This document shows positions 1 to 6,425 of a stretch of 16,741 nt of DNA, piece by piece (position 1 is the stretch's first letter; every line of letters begins with the position of its first letter). Made by a program: the position numbers and the translations under genes. The DNA is taken from positions 1-16,741 of the forward strand of contig JAEZHF010000006.1 in the NCBI GenBank assembly GCA_023416745.1. The letters run 5' to 3'. Source of the DNA: Bacillota bacterium. GTDB lineage: Bacteria; Bacillota; Clostridia; Christensenellales; SZUA-584. Under the pieces are notes generated by a model. The model searched no databases, was not told the origin of the DNA, and worked only from the letters and a program-made list of their open reading frames with translations.

Positions 1-243
1 TGACAGACCCTGCCTGTCGGCTTGATAGGGATTCTCGTGCGACCAAGTTTTCCACAAACTATATACTTTTGTGGAGTTCGTTTGCGTCCACGGTGTGAAA
101 TAGTTAATTCTGCGGTGTTGCCTTAAAATCTTTAACCATCTAAAAATCCGCTAAACATTTTAAATGAATTCATGGCTGCTCTCGGGTCTTATTTTATAGG
201 CGGATATGAACACATAAAAAAAGCAATGAGTAGAAAAAAATGA
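1..243. other. Upstream non-coding region
   Basis: No reading frame here resembles a protein I recognise, and stop codons interrupt all forward frames. A small hairpin (GACAG at 2-6 pairing with CTGTC at 14-18) and a 25-base palindrome (51-75) are visible. The stretch from about 100 to 243 is AT-rich, which suits an upstream promoter region. An upstream gene could end just outside the window, but this cannot be seen. Confidence 0.5.
51..75. repeat. Inverted repeat upstream of the BMC promoter
   Basis: The arms TCCACAAA (51-58) and TTTGTGGA (68-75) are perfectly complementary and separated by a 9-base AT-rich spacer. It lies about 170 bases upstream of the -35 element. It could be a binding site for a dimeric regulator or a hairpin ending an upstream transcript. 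There is no T run after it, so a typical intrinsic terminator is unlikely. Confidence 0.45.
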
Positions 244-272
244 TTGCATTCAGTAGGGAAATGATATATAAT
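244..272 (+). promoter_or_regulatory. Sigma-A type promoter of the BMC/sugar operon
   Basis: The -35 box TTGCAT (244-249) and the perfect -10 box TATAAT (267-272) are 17 bases apart, which is the optimal spacing. Transcription would start near 279, giving a leader of about 120 bases before the first shell gene at 403. It is the best promoter-like sequence seen upstream of the operon, and the genes that follow run on one strand with short gaps. Confidence 0.75.
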
Positions 273-293
273 CCAAGTCATCAGATGAGTTGG
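273..293. promoter_or_regulatory. Probable operator overlapping the transcription start
   Basis: Two 10-base arms, CCAAGTCATC (273-282) and GATGAGTTGG (284-293), form an inverted repeat around a central A with one mismatched pair. It begins directly after the -10 box and covers the predicted start of transcription, the classic position for a repressor operator. The GntR-family regulator at 2471 in the same operon is the obvious candidate to bind it, but the link is inferred. Confidence 0.6.
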
Positions 294-402
294 GTAAGTG
301 GTAATATGATAATAAAGATATGTATGACTATTGTGAAATAATTCGCAAGCAAAAACATTTCCATCAGAACTTTTAAGGATGAGTGACGGAGGCATTGAGT
401 CT

Positions 403-720
403 ATGATGGTCGCCCGTGTCCTCGGAAAAATCAACGCCTCCGAAACACAGAATAACACCCGGCCGGGCAGGCGGCTCATCGTGAATGAGATGGATGTATC
501 CATCCGGCAGCTCACAGGGCTGCCATTTACGGCGGATGATGCCGTCGGGGCAGCTGAAGGCGATCTGATACTGTGCTCGGCAAATGGCGGCAGGCTGACC
601 GCTGTCGGCATCATCGATACGATCAAGCTGGTGGGCACAAACGTATACGTACGAGTATCCGGGCAGCAAATGTCCGGCGAAACCTTAAGTAAAGCAATGA
701 CACAACAGGAGGAAAAGTGA
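403..720 (+). CDS. BMC shell pentamer protein (EutN/CcmL family, BMC-P)
   Basis: EutN/CcmL proteins form pentamers that cap the vertices of microcompartment shells. The start is set at the ATG at 403 rather than the in-frame ATG at 379. A GGAGG at 388-392 sits 10 bases before it, and the protein then begins MMVARVLGKI, which matches the family's usual first strand. This gives 105 residues. The central segment DDAVGAAEGDLILCSANGG corresponds to the family's conserved D-x-V-G-A-G-x-G-D region. The last 20 or so residues (through SGETLSKAMTQQEEK) are an extra polar tail of unknown role. It is the first gene of the operon and is separated from the next gene by one base. EutN proteins are diverse, so the specific subtype cannot be assigned. 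Confidence 0.85.
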   Translation: MMVARVLGKINASETQNNTRPGRRLIVNEMDVSIRQLTGLPFTADDAVGAAEGDLILCSANGGRLTAVGIIDTIKLVGTNVYVRVSGQQMSGETLSKAMTQQEEK

Positions 721-721
721 T

Positions 722-1000
722 ATGGAGAAACTGGCGCTGGGCATGGTGGAGACCAAGGGTTTGGTGGGCGCAATCGAAGCGGCGGATGCAATGGTGAAGG
801 CTGCCAATGTGAAGCTGGTCGGCAAAGAGAAGATCGGCAGCGGACTGGTGACGGTGATGGTGCGCGGAGATGTGGGTGCGGTGAAAGCATCGGTGGACGC
901 GGGCGCAGCGGCAGCAAAGCGCGTTGGCGAGCTGTTCAGTGTGCATGTGATACCGCGGCCGCACGGCGAGGTTGAGACAATATTGCCGCAGGGCAAATAG
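722..1000 (+). CDS. BMC shell hexamer protein (PduA-like BMC-H), copy 1
   Basis: This 92-residue single-BMC-domain protein should form the hexameric tiles of the shell facets, with a central pore for metabolites. It matches the PduA/CcmK pattern closely: ALGMVETKGLVGAIEAADAM at the start, the edge lysine K26, the pore motif K37-I-G-S-G-L, VRGDVGAVKASVDAG, and the closing VHVIPRPHGEVE. The pore lysine K37 is kept, unlike in copy 2. A GGAGG lies just before the start. The gene is nearly identical in DNA to the one at 1312, exactly 590 bases downstream. Canonical BMC-H length and motifs make this one of the surest calls in the window. Confidence 0.95.
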   Translation: MEKLALGMVETKGLVGAIEAADAMVKAANVKLVGKEKIGSGLVTVMVRGDVGAVKASVDAGAAAAKRVGELFSVHVIPRPHGEVETILPQGK

Positions 1001-1002
1001 CC

Positions 1003-1281
1003 GTGCATGTCGGAGAGGTGCTGGGCACCGTTACATGTGCCGTGACTTCGCCGCCTTTGGCGGACATACGGCTTAAGGCGGTGCGCATCTATGACAAAAG
1101 CAGGCCGATGGGTGTGGTCGTGGCGGGCGATACTGTGGATGCCGCCAATGGAGAGTTTGTGTACCTGATGACAGGCCGGGAAGCGGTGTACGCTTTCGGG
1201 GTTTGTCCAGATACGGTGGATTACGCTGTTGTCGGCAGGGTGGAAGCGGTGCATCCCGGTTCGTGCTGGGGCAGGCTGTAA
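1003..1281 (+). CDS. BMC shell pentamer protein (EutN/CcmL family), second type
   Basis: A second vertex protein of 92 residues, starting with GTG at 1003, two bases after the upstream stop, so it is probably translationally coupled to the hexamer gene. The N-terminus MHVGEVLGTVTCAV and the segments GDTVDAANGEFVYLMTG and TVDYAVVGRVEAV follow the EutN fold pattern of conserved glycine-rich turns and the late V-D-x-A-V-V-G strand. It is only distantly similar to the first EutN protein, so the two probably have different places or interactions in the shell. Loci with several EutN paralogues are common. No obvious extra domain is present. Confidence 0.85.
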   Translation: MHVGEVLGTVTCAVTSPPLADIRLKAVRIYDKSRPMGVVVAGDTVDAANGEFVYLMTGREAVYAFGVCPDTVDYAVVGRVEAVHPGSCWGRL

Positions 1282-1311
1282 TAATTCCTACACATATCAA
1301 AGGAGATATTT

Positions 1312-1590
1312 ATGGAAAAAGAAGCATTGGGCATGGTGGAGACCAAGGGTTTGGTGGGCGCAATTGAAGCGGCGGATGCAATGGTGAAGGCTGCCAATGT
1401 GAAGCTGATCGGCAAAGAGATGATCGGTAGCGGACTGGTGACGGTGATGGTGCGCGGAGATGTGGGTGCGGTGAAAGCATCGGTGGACGCGGGCGCGGTG
1501 GCAGCAAAGCGTGTTGGCGAGCTGTTGAGTGTGCATGTGATACCGCGACCGCACGGCGAGGTGGAATCCATACTTCCGGGTCAACAGTAA
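1312..1590 (+). CDS. BMC shell hexamer protein (PduA-like BMC-H), copy 2
   Basis: A 92-residue paralogue of the hexamer at 722, preceded by AAAGGAG. The two proteins differ at nine positions by eye (4, 33, 37, 63, 72, 86 and 90-92). Position 37 is methionine here instead of the lysine next to the pore motif I-G-S-G, so mixed or separate hexamers would have a differently charged pore surround. Codons 6 to 84 show only about 11 base mismatches between copies, whereas both gene ends have diverged. That points to recent duplication or gene conversion. A hairpin-containing gap of about 110 bases follows, the longest gap between any two genes from 403 to 12490. Confidence 0.95.
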   Translation: MEKEALGMVETKGLVGAIEAADAMVKAANVKLIGKEMIGSGLVTVMVRGDVGAVKASVDAGAVAAKRVGELLSVHVIPRPHGEVESILPGQQ

Positions 1591-1611
1591 ACGCCTGGCT
1601 GGTTCCAGTTA

Positions 1612-1632
1612 CCCTGACTGAAAGCAGTCGGG
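1612..1632 (+). promoter_or_regulatory. Hairpin between shell genes and enzyme genes
   Basis: CCC-t-GACTG (1612-1620) pairs with CAGTC-GGG (1625-1632) around an AAAG loop, with one bulged T. A second possible stem, TTTTGTT (1642-1648) with AACAAAA (1661-1667), follows. No clean T run follows the first stem, so it is better read as a weak attenuator, processing or stability element separating highly expressed shell genes from the enzymes than as a full terminator. Confidence 0.4.
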
Positions 1633-1699
1633 AAACAGCGATTTTGTTGTCGGCTGGACGAACAAAAAAACAACGAGGCGACACGAAAGAGGAGAGATA

Positions 1700-2428
1700 A
1701 TGGACCTGGATACATTGATAGCGCAGATCACGGAAGAGGTTTGCGCGAGAATACAAGGAAATAATCCGCAGCCGTTCAAGGGGCTGAAACCGACGGATCT
1801 GTCGGCGCATATTGAATTTACGTTCAGCAACCCCGCTGTGACGACAGAAGATACGCGGCGTATGTGCGAGACGGCGAAGAATAAAAAGTTCGCGGCGGTG
1901 TGTGTACCCCAGTGGTTGGTGGCTTTCGCGAAAGAGCAGCTGTTCGGTTCGGATGTGAAGGTGAGCACGGCCGTTGGACTGCCGGGCGGCACGTCTGCGA
2001 CAGCTGCAAAATATGCCGAGGTCAAGGAAGCCGTTAAGAACGGTGCCGACGAGGTGGATATCCCGCTGAATATGGCGCTGCTGGCGAAGGGCGATTACGA
2101 GGCGGTCAAAAAAGACTTGGAAGAGGCCATGATGCCCGCGAAGGGCTGCATATGCATAAAAGCGGTGTTGGAATCAGGCGCGGGGCCACAGCAGCAGACT
2201 GCCGCGGTGGACATTGCCAGAAATAGCGGCGTCAATTATCTCGCGTTATCGGCAATTACGGAGCAGAGGATGCATGACCCCGGACAGGTGAGAGAGCTGG
2301 CCACGCTATGCCAGGGAGCCTTGAAGCTCAAGCTTCTGGGGCACATTAAAGACTATTCCGGCGCGAGTGCTCTGGTCGCAGCTGGTGGTTACAGGATCGG
2401 AACCAGCGCCGCTGAAGCGCTGGTTTAG
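1700..2428 (+). CDS. DeoC-family aldolase with BMC targeting helix
   Basis: A 242-residue TIM-barrel protein of the DeoC family, whose best-known member splits 2-deoxyribose-5-phosphate into glyceraldehyde-3-phosphate and acetaldehyde. Residues 2-18 (DLDTLIAQITEEVCARI) form an amphipathic helix joined by a short polar linker to the barrel. This resembles the encapsulation peptides that carry enzymes into BMCs and is absent from E. coli DeoC. Family segments seen: FAAVCVPQ (64-71), the E-V-D of residues 118-120, the Schiff-base lysine in C-I-K-A-V-L-E-S (K154), and R-I-G-T-S (232-236). The second active-site lysine, normally in F-V-K-T-S-T-G, is alanine here (A182, YLALSA). The early D-H-T motif reads E-F-T (39-41). 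The fold is confident but the substrate is not. AAAGAGGAGAG precedes the ATG. Confidence 0.8.
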   Translation: MDLDTLIAQITEEVCARIQGNNPQPFKGLKPTDLSAHIEFTFSNPAVTTEDTRRMCETAKNKKFAAVCVPQWLVAFAKEQLFGSDVKVSTAVGLPGGTSATAAKYAEVKEAVKNGADEVDIPLNMALLAKGDYEAVKKDLEEAMMPAKGCICIKAVLESGAGPQQQTAAVDIARNSGVNYLALSAITEQRMHDPGQVRELATLCQGALKLKLLGHIKDYSGASALVAAGGYRIGTSAAEALV

Positions 2429-2470
2429 CCTGCGGAAGTGAAATAAGGCAACAAACAAAGGAGTTCGGCT

Positions 2471-3184
2471 ATGCTGGCTTATGTTTTAACAAAAGAAAAA
2501 CTCATCAGCTATATCAAGAAAAATAATCTTCAGGTGGGCGACCGCCTGCCGGCAGAGAGCGAGCTTTCGAGGATATTGGGTATTAGCAGGCTCACGCTGC
2601 GGGAAGCGTTCAATTCGCTCAAAAATGACGGTTTGATCAACTCCATACAAGGCAAGGGGACTTTTCTTTCAGGTGATGTCGAAAACATAGCCAATACGCT
2701 CAACAACAACCTGGGTATCAGTGAAATGATCATTGCCAGCGGCTACAAGCCCGGCGTCAGTCATTTTGAAAAAAAGCTGGTCAAGGCTGCCGCCGACTTT
2801 GCCACTAAAATCGGGGTGGAGGAAGGGACGGACATACTGGCTCTCAAACGCATACGGACGGCGGACGGAAAACCGGTGGTATACTCAAGGGACTATTTCG
2901 TTCCGCGGCTTTCCGCACAGTTCCTGGAGATCAATGACGAGAACGTCTCGATCTATGATTTCCTAGAAACGAAATGCGGCCTCGTGATCGGCACCGGTTT
3001 TGCGGAAATACTGCCGGTGGCCGCCGAAGACTGGCTGGCGGATTGGCTGGAGATACCGCAGGGTCAGCCGGTGCTGATGATCAAGCAGGTAGTAACGGAT
3101 ATTCACGGCGAGCCGTTGGTATATGCGGAGGAGTACCTGCGGGCCGACAGTTTTAAGCTATTGATCAACAGGAGGAGAATGTAG
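2471..3184 (+). CDS. GntR/HutC-family transcriptional regulator (UTRA domain)
   Basis: A 237-residue DNA-binding regulator. Residues 8-66 form the winged helix typical of GntR proteins: the run VGDRLPAESELSRILGISR, then TLREAFNSLKNDGLI and the wing GKGTF. Residues from about 85 to the end match the UTRA ligand-binding fold, including KRIRTADGKPVVYSRDYF and a closing GEPLVYAEEYLRAD. UTRA domains usually bind a sugar phosphate or related metabolite, releasing the repressor from DNA. The gene lies inside the operon directly after the DeoC-like gene, and its stop codon abuts the next start. It is the likely local repressor, with the inverted repeat at 273-293 as its most plausible operator. The effector is unknown. 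Confidence 0.9.
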   Translation: MLAYVLTKEKLISYIKKNNLQVGDRLPAESELSRILGISRLTLREAFNSLKNDGLINSIQGKGTFLSGDVENIANTLNNNLGISEMIIASGYKPGVSHFEKKLVKAAADFATKIGVEEGTDILALKRIRTADGKPVVYSRDYFVPRLSAQFLEINDENVSIYDFLETKCGLVIGTGFAEILPVAAEDWLADWLEIPQGQPVLMIKQVVTDIHGEPLVYAEEYLRADSFKLLINRRRM

Positions 3185-4246
3185 ATGAAAGCAGTAGTAA
3201 AATACGGTTTTGGCAAATACGAGACGGAACTGCGCGATGTTCCGGTTCCCGAAATCGGTGACGATGACGTTCTGCTAGAAGTCAAAGCCACGGGTGTTTG
3301 CGGGTCGGATATCGCTTTCGACGATGGTGGTCATGAAAACCTCTTGAATCCGCCGGTTATACTTGGCCATGAGTTTTCCGGCGTGGTGGCCAAGGTCGGA
3401 AAGAATGTGACTGAATGGAAGGTCGGCGAACGCGCCGTGTCGGACAATACCGGCAAGGTCTGCGGCAAATGCTACGCATGCAGTACGGCCGATTATCTCT
3501 CTTGTCCCGATAGGCTGGGGCTGGGCTACGGCATGGACGGCGGCTTCGCCCAGTATGTTCGTATACCGGGCGACACGCTCAAGGTATTCCCGAACAGTCT
3601 GATGCGCATCCCCGAAGAAATGTCTTTTGAAGAGGCGGCGATCCTCGATCCCTGCTGCAATGCTTATATGGCGGTGGTGCAGGAATCAAAGTTTATGCCT
3701 GGAGATTACGGCGCCGTGTTCGGCGTGGGCGCGTTGGGGCAGTTTTCGATACAGGCGATGCGTATAGCCGGCGCATCCAAAATTATCGCAATCGGGCTCT
3801 CGGGTGACAGGGAACGCTTTGAATTGGCTAAGCAGAATGGTGCCACCGATATTGTGGTGGCGGATGAGATGAATGTTCAGGAAAAAGTAGCCAAGCTGAC
3901 AAACGGCGAAGGCGTTGCACTGGTGGTGGACTGTGCCGGCGTTGCGGTGGTGCTGCGTCAGGCGATAGACATAGTGCGCACCGCAGGTGAAATCGTTAAA
4001 ATCGGCTATGATGAAAGGCCGGTCGGCTTCTCATTGGATCCCATTATTGACAAGGCCGTTTCGATCAAAGGGCATTTCGGTTACACCTGGCTGTCATGGC
4101 GAAATGTAATGAATCTCGCAGTATCAGGCAGGATTGACATGAAGTCCATGATATCGCATCGCATGAAGCTCAGTCAGTTCCGCGAGGCGTTTGACCTGGT
4201 GCGCTCGAAAAAAGCGATCAAGATCATACTTTATCCTGAAGGCTGA
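3185..4246 (+). CDS. Zinc-dependent medium-chain dehydrogenase (sorbitol/threonine dehydrogenase-like)
   Basis: A 353-residue medium-chain alcohol dehydrogenase that would oxidise a hydroxyl of a sugar, alditol or sugar phosphate, or reduce the matching carbonyl. Catalytic zinc ligands appear as C39 (GVCGSD) and H62-E63 (GHEFSG). The structural zinc site has four cysteines at C93, C96, C99 and C107. The nucleotide-binding loop is G180-V-G-A-L-G185. The residue ending the second strand, often aspartate in NAD-dependent members, is glycine (G204 in IIAIGLSGDR), which may allow NADP; this is inference. AGGAGGAG ends just before the start, which abuts the stop of the regulator gene. The exact substrate cannot be read from sequence. 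Confidence 0.88.
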   Translation: MKAVVKYGFGKYETELRDVPVPEIGDDDVLLEVKATGVCGSDIAFDDGGHENLLNPPVILGHEFSGVVAKVGKNVTEWKVGERAVSDNTGKVCGKCYACSTADYLSCPDRLGLGYGMDGGFAQYVRIPGDTLKVFPNSLMRIPEEMSFEEAAILDPCCNAYMAVVQESKFMPGDYGAVFGVGALGQFSIQAMRIAGASKIIAIGLSGDRERFELAKQNGATDIVVADEMNVQEKVAKLTNGEGVALVVDCAGVAVVLRQAIDIVRTAGEIVKIGYDERPVGFSLDPIIDKAVSIKGHFGYTWLSWRNVMNLAVSGRIDMKSMISHRMKLSQFREAFDLVRSKKAIKIILYPEG

Positions 4247-4275
4247 CAACACTACCCGCTTTGGAGGAAACATAC

Positions 4276-5310
4276 TTGAAGATTTACATATGTGCTGACT
4301 TCAGTCAGGAAGGCATTGAATTATTGAAAGTAGCCGGCCACGAGGTGAAAACAGGTGGCTGGGGCTTTACAAGCAAGATACTTGATGAAGACGAACTGAT
4401 TGCTGATATCGGTGATGCGGAGGTACTGGTCGTCGGATACGAAACGGTCACCAAGAAGGTGCTGGACCGCACACACCTTAAGATCATATCGTCAATACGC
4501 GGCGGTCCGCGGGCCAATATCGATGTCGATTATGCAACGAGTAAGGGTATACCGGTATTCTACACGTTTGGACGTGAGGCGCTGCCTGTGGCCGACTTTA
4601 CGATGGGGCAGCTGCTGGCCATCACACGCAAGCTGGCCCGTGCCGACAGGGAATTGCGGAGCGGTCTGTTCACGGCGCCGGATGCGGACTACGGAAGCGA
4701 GGGCGATGTGATATGGGACATGAGCCCCGAGGGGCCGTGGCAGTCACGCAAGGGCATCGAACTTGAAGGCAAAACGATGGGGCTAATCGGCTTTGGCACA
4801 GTCGGGCAGCAGGTAGCGGATCGCGCAAACGCCTTCGGTATGCGGGTCGTCACCTACGATCCTTATCAGAAGGAAGAGATTATACAAGCGCACCATGCCC
4901 AGCGAGTTGATCTGCCGACGCTGCTTTCCTCAGCGCATGTAATCTCCATTCATGCCAAGGTGACGGACGATAACAAAGGAATGCTTGGCAAGAAAGAGTT
5001 TGCCATGATGCGCGACGGCGTATATTTCATCAACAACGCGCGCGCCGGTATCGTTGTGGAGGAGGCCCAGCGGGAAGCACTACGCAGCGGGAAGCTGGGC
5101 GGGCTGGCATTGGACGTGTTCCACGAAGAGCCAATCAAGGAAAACGACGAGTACTTCCAGTATGACAACGTGGTGCTGACGCCGCATATCGCCGGCGCGG
5201 GACGGGATGTGATCTACCTGCAATCGGTGATGATCGCCAATGACCTGCTGCTGTATATGGCTGGCGGCATGCCCAAACCTGTCGTCAACCCAGAATTGTT
5301 CAAAAAATAA
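4276..5310 (+). CDS. D-isomer-specific 2-hydroxyacid dehydrogenase
   Basis: An NAD(P)-dependent oxidoreductase of the phosphoglycerate/D-lactate dehydrogenase superfamily. It interconverts a 2-oxoacid and a D-2-hydroxyacid. The start is the TTG at 4276, giving MKIYICADF. The TTG at 4261 is rejected because the GGAGG at 4263-4267 would then lie inside the gene. This leaves 344 residues. Visible motifs are the nucleotide loop GLIGFGTVG (169-177), the catalytic arginine R256 (NNARAG), glutamate E285 (DVFHEEP) and histidine H304 (TPHIAG), so the enzyme looks intact. A segment around 130-158 (LFTAPDADYGSEGDVIWDM) is longer than in many relatives. It may make glycerate-, glycolate- or lactate-type acids from sugar fragments, but the substrate is unknown. 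Confidence 0.88.
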   Translation: MKIYICADFSQEGIELLKVAGHEVKTGGWGFTSKILDEDELIADIGDAEVLVVGYETVTKKVLDRTHLKIISSIRGGPRANIDVDYATSKGIPVFYTFGREALPVADFTMGQLLAITRKLARADRELRSGLFTAPDADYGSEGDVIWDMSPEGPWQSRKGIELEGKTMGLIGFGTVGQQVADRANAFGMRVVTYDPYQKEEIIQAHHAQRVDLPTLLSSAHVISIHAKVTDDNKGMLGKKEFAMMRDGVYFINNARAGIVVEEAQREALRSGKLGGLALDVFHEEPIKENDEYFQYDNVVLTPHIAGAGRDVIYLQSVMIANDLLLYMAGGMPKPVVNPELFKK

Positions 5311-5328
5311 GGTTTAAAGGTGAAGCAT

Positions 5329-6399
5329 ATGGCATTTGTCAAAACACTGGACATTCTTAAACACTGCACGGCCGAAAAATACATCGTGGGCGCATTCAAC
5401 TTGAATGGCTTGGACCAGCCGGAAGCACTGATTAAACGGGCGGAAGAGCTGGGCGCTCCGCTGCTCATCACACAGCCGGGCGTGATCGAACCTTACGTCA
5501 GCTTCGAACAGATGGCAGCGGTGACATATCTGGCTGCCAAAGACAGGCGTGTGCCGGTGGGGCTTCACTTAAGCCACGGCATGGATTTGGATTTGGTGGA
5601 GCGTGCGCTCAAGGCCGGGTTTACATCGGTCATGTATGACGGCTCCAAGCTGGAATATGAGGAAAACGTCCGCACGACTCGCGAGGCGGTGAAGATGGGG
5701 CACAGCTATGGCTCAGCGGTCGAGGGTGAGCTGGGAGCATTGCCGGGCGCCTCAGAGGGTGGCGCGGCGGTGGCCAGCTCTGCCGATACGATGACCGACC
5801 CGACACTCGCCAAGGACTATGTGAAGCGTACCGGCGTCGATATACTCGCTGTATCCATCGGAAACGCACACGGCCTTTATCACGGCAAACCGAGCCTTGA
5901 TTTTCAACGGTTGGAGCAGATCTACTACGGCCTGATGTCGCAGGATGTTTACCTGACGCTGCATGGCGGCACGGGCATACCCGAAAACCATATCAAGCGT
6001 TCGATGGGTATGGGCATCGTCAAGGTGTGCATCTATACCGACATGTGCGTGGAGGGTAAAAAGAACGCCAAAGCTTACGTGGAGCAAAAGCCCGAATACC
6101 AGGGCAATTTCGATATCTGCGACATGATCGGGACCATTAACAATGGCTTTGTGGATGCAATGGAAGTGTGTATGAGAATGTTCTCCAGCGCCGGCCGTGT
6201 TCACAAGGGGGAAACGCTATCTGCAGCGGGGAAACAACCCGTAAAGGTTCAGACGACTGCGTTTGCTGCACCGTCAGCAGCAAAAATGGGCGGGCCTGTG
6301 GTCAACCAGGACGTTGGCCCGGCTGCTCCGTCAGACCCGGCGTTGCGTTCGGAGAGTGCGGCGGCTTCTCAGAAGCTTTACTGGCATAAGAATGTTTGA
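5329..6399 (+). CDS. Class II ketose-bisphosphate-type aldolase with altered active site
   Basis: This protein belongs to the zinc-dependent fructose/tagatose-bisphosphate aldolase family. The ATG at 5329, six bases after AAAGGTG, is preferred over the GTG at 5320, giving 356 residues. Zinc ligands are retained: H83 (HLSHG), the glutamate of VEGELG (E134), H181 (GNAHG) and H212 (TLHGGTG). The aspartate that normally precedes the first zinc histidine (H-L-D-H-G), a catalytic residue in the E. coli tagatose enzyme, is serine here (S82). The phosphate-contacting asparagine of the usual K-V-N is cysteine (KVCIYTD). About 60 residues after the barrel are rich in Ala, Pro and Ser and look unstructured. 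The family is clear; a fructose-bisphosphate aldolase activity should not be assumed. It may act on an unusual ketose phosphate. Confidence 0.82.
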   Translation: MAFVKTLDILKHCTAEKYIVGAFNLNGLDQPEALIKRAEELGAPLLITQPGVIEPYVSFEQMAAVTYLAAKDRRVPVGLHLSHGMDLDLVERALKAGFTSVMYDGSKLEYEENVRTTREAVKMGHSYGSAVEGELGALPGASEGGAAVASSADTMTDPTLAKDYVKRTGVDILAVSIGNAHGLYHGKPSLDFQRLEQIYYGLMSQDVYLTLHGGTGIPENHIKRSMGMGIVKVCIYTDMCVEGKKNAKAYVEQKPEYQGNFDICDMIGTINNGFVDAMEVCMRMFSSAGRVHKGETLSAAGKQPVKVQTTAFAAPSAAKMGGPVVNQDVGPAAPSDPALRSESAAASQKLYWHKNV

Positions 6400-6425
6400 C
6401 GGCAACGATGGGGGGAGGTGACAGC

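Noticed and set aside
379..402. The earlier ATG at 379 for the first shell gene
   Set aside because: The GGAGG ribosome-binding site lies inside this stretch and the added residues do not fit the EutN N-terminus.
189..1810. Long minus-strand open frames opposite the shell genes, some rich in Pro, Ser and His
   Set aside because: They lie opposite well-supported BMC genes, repeat with the duplicated hexamer gene, have low-complexity composition and lack ribosome-binding sites. They are shadows of the GC-rich codon pattern.
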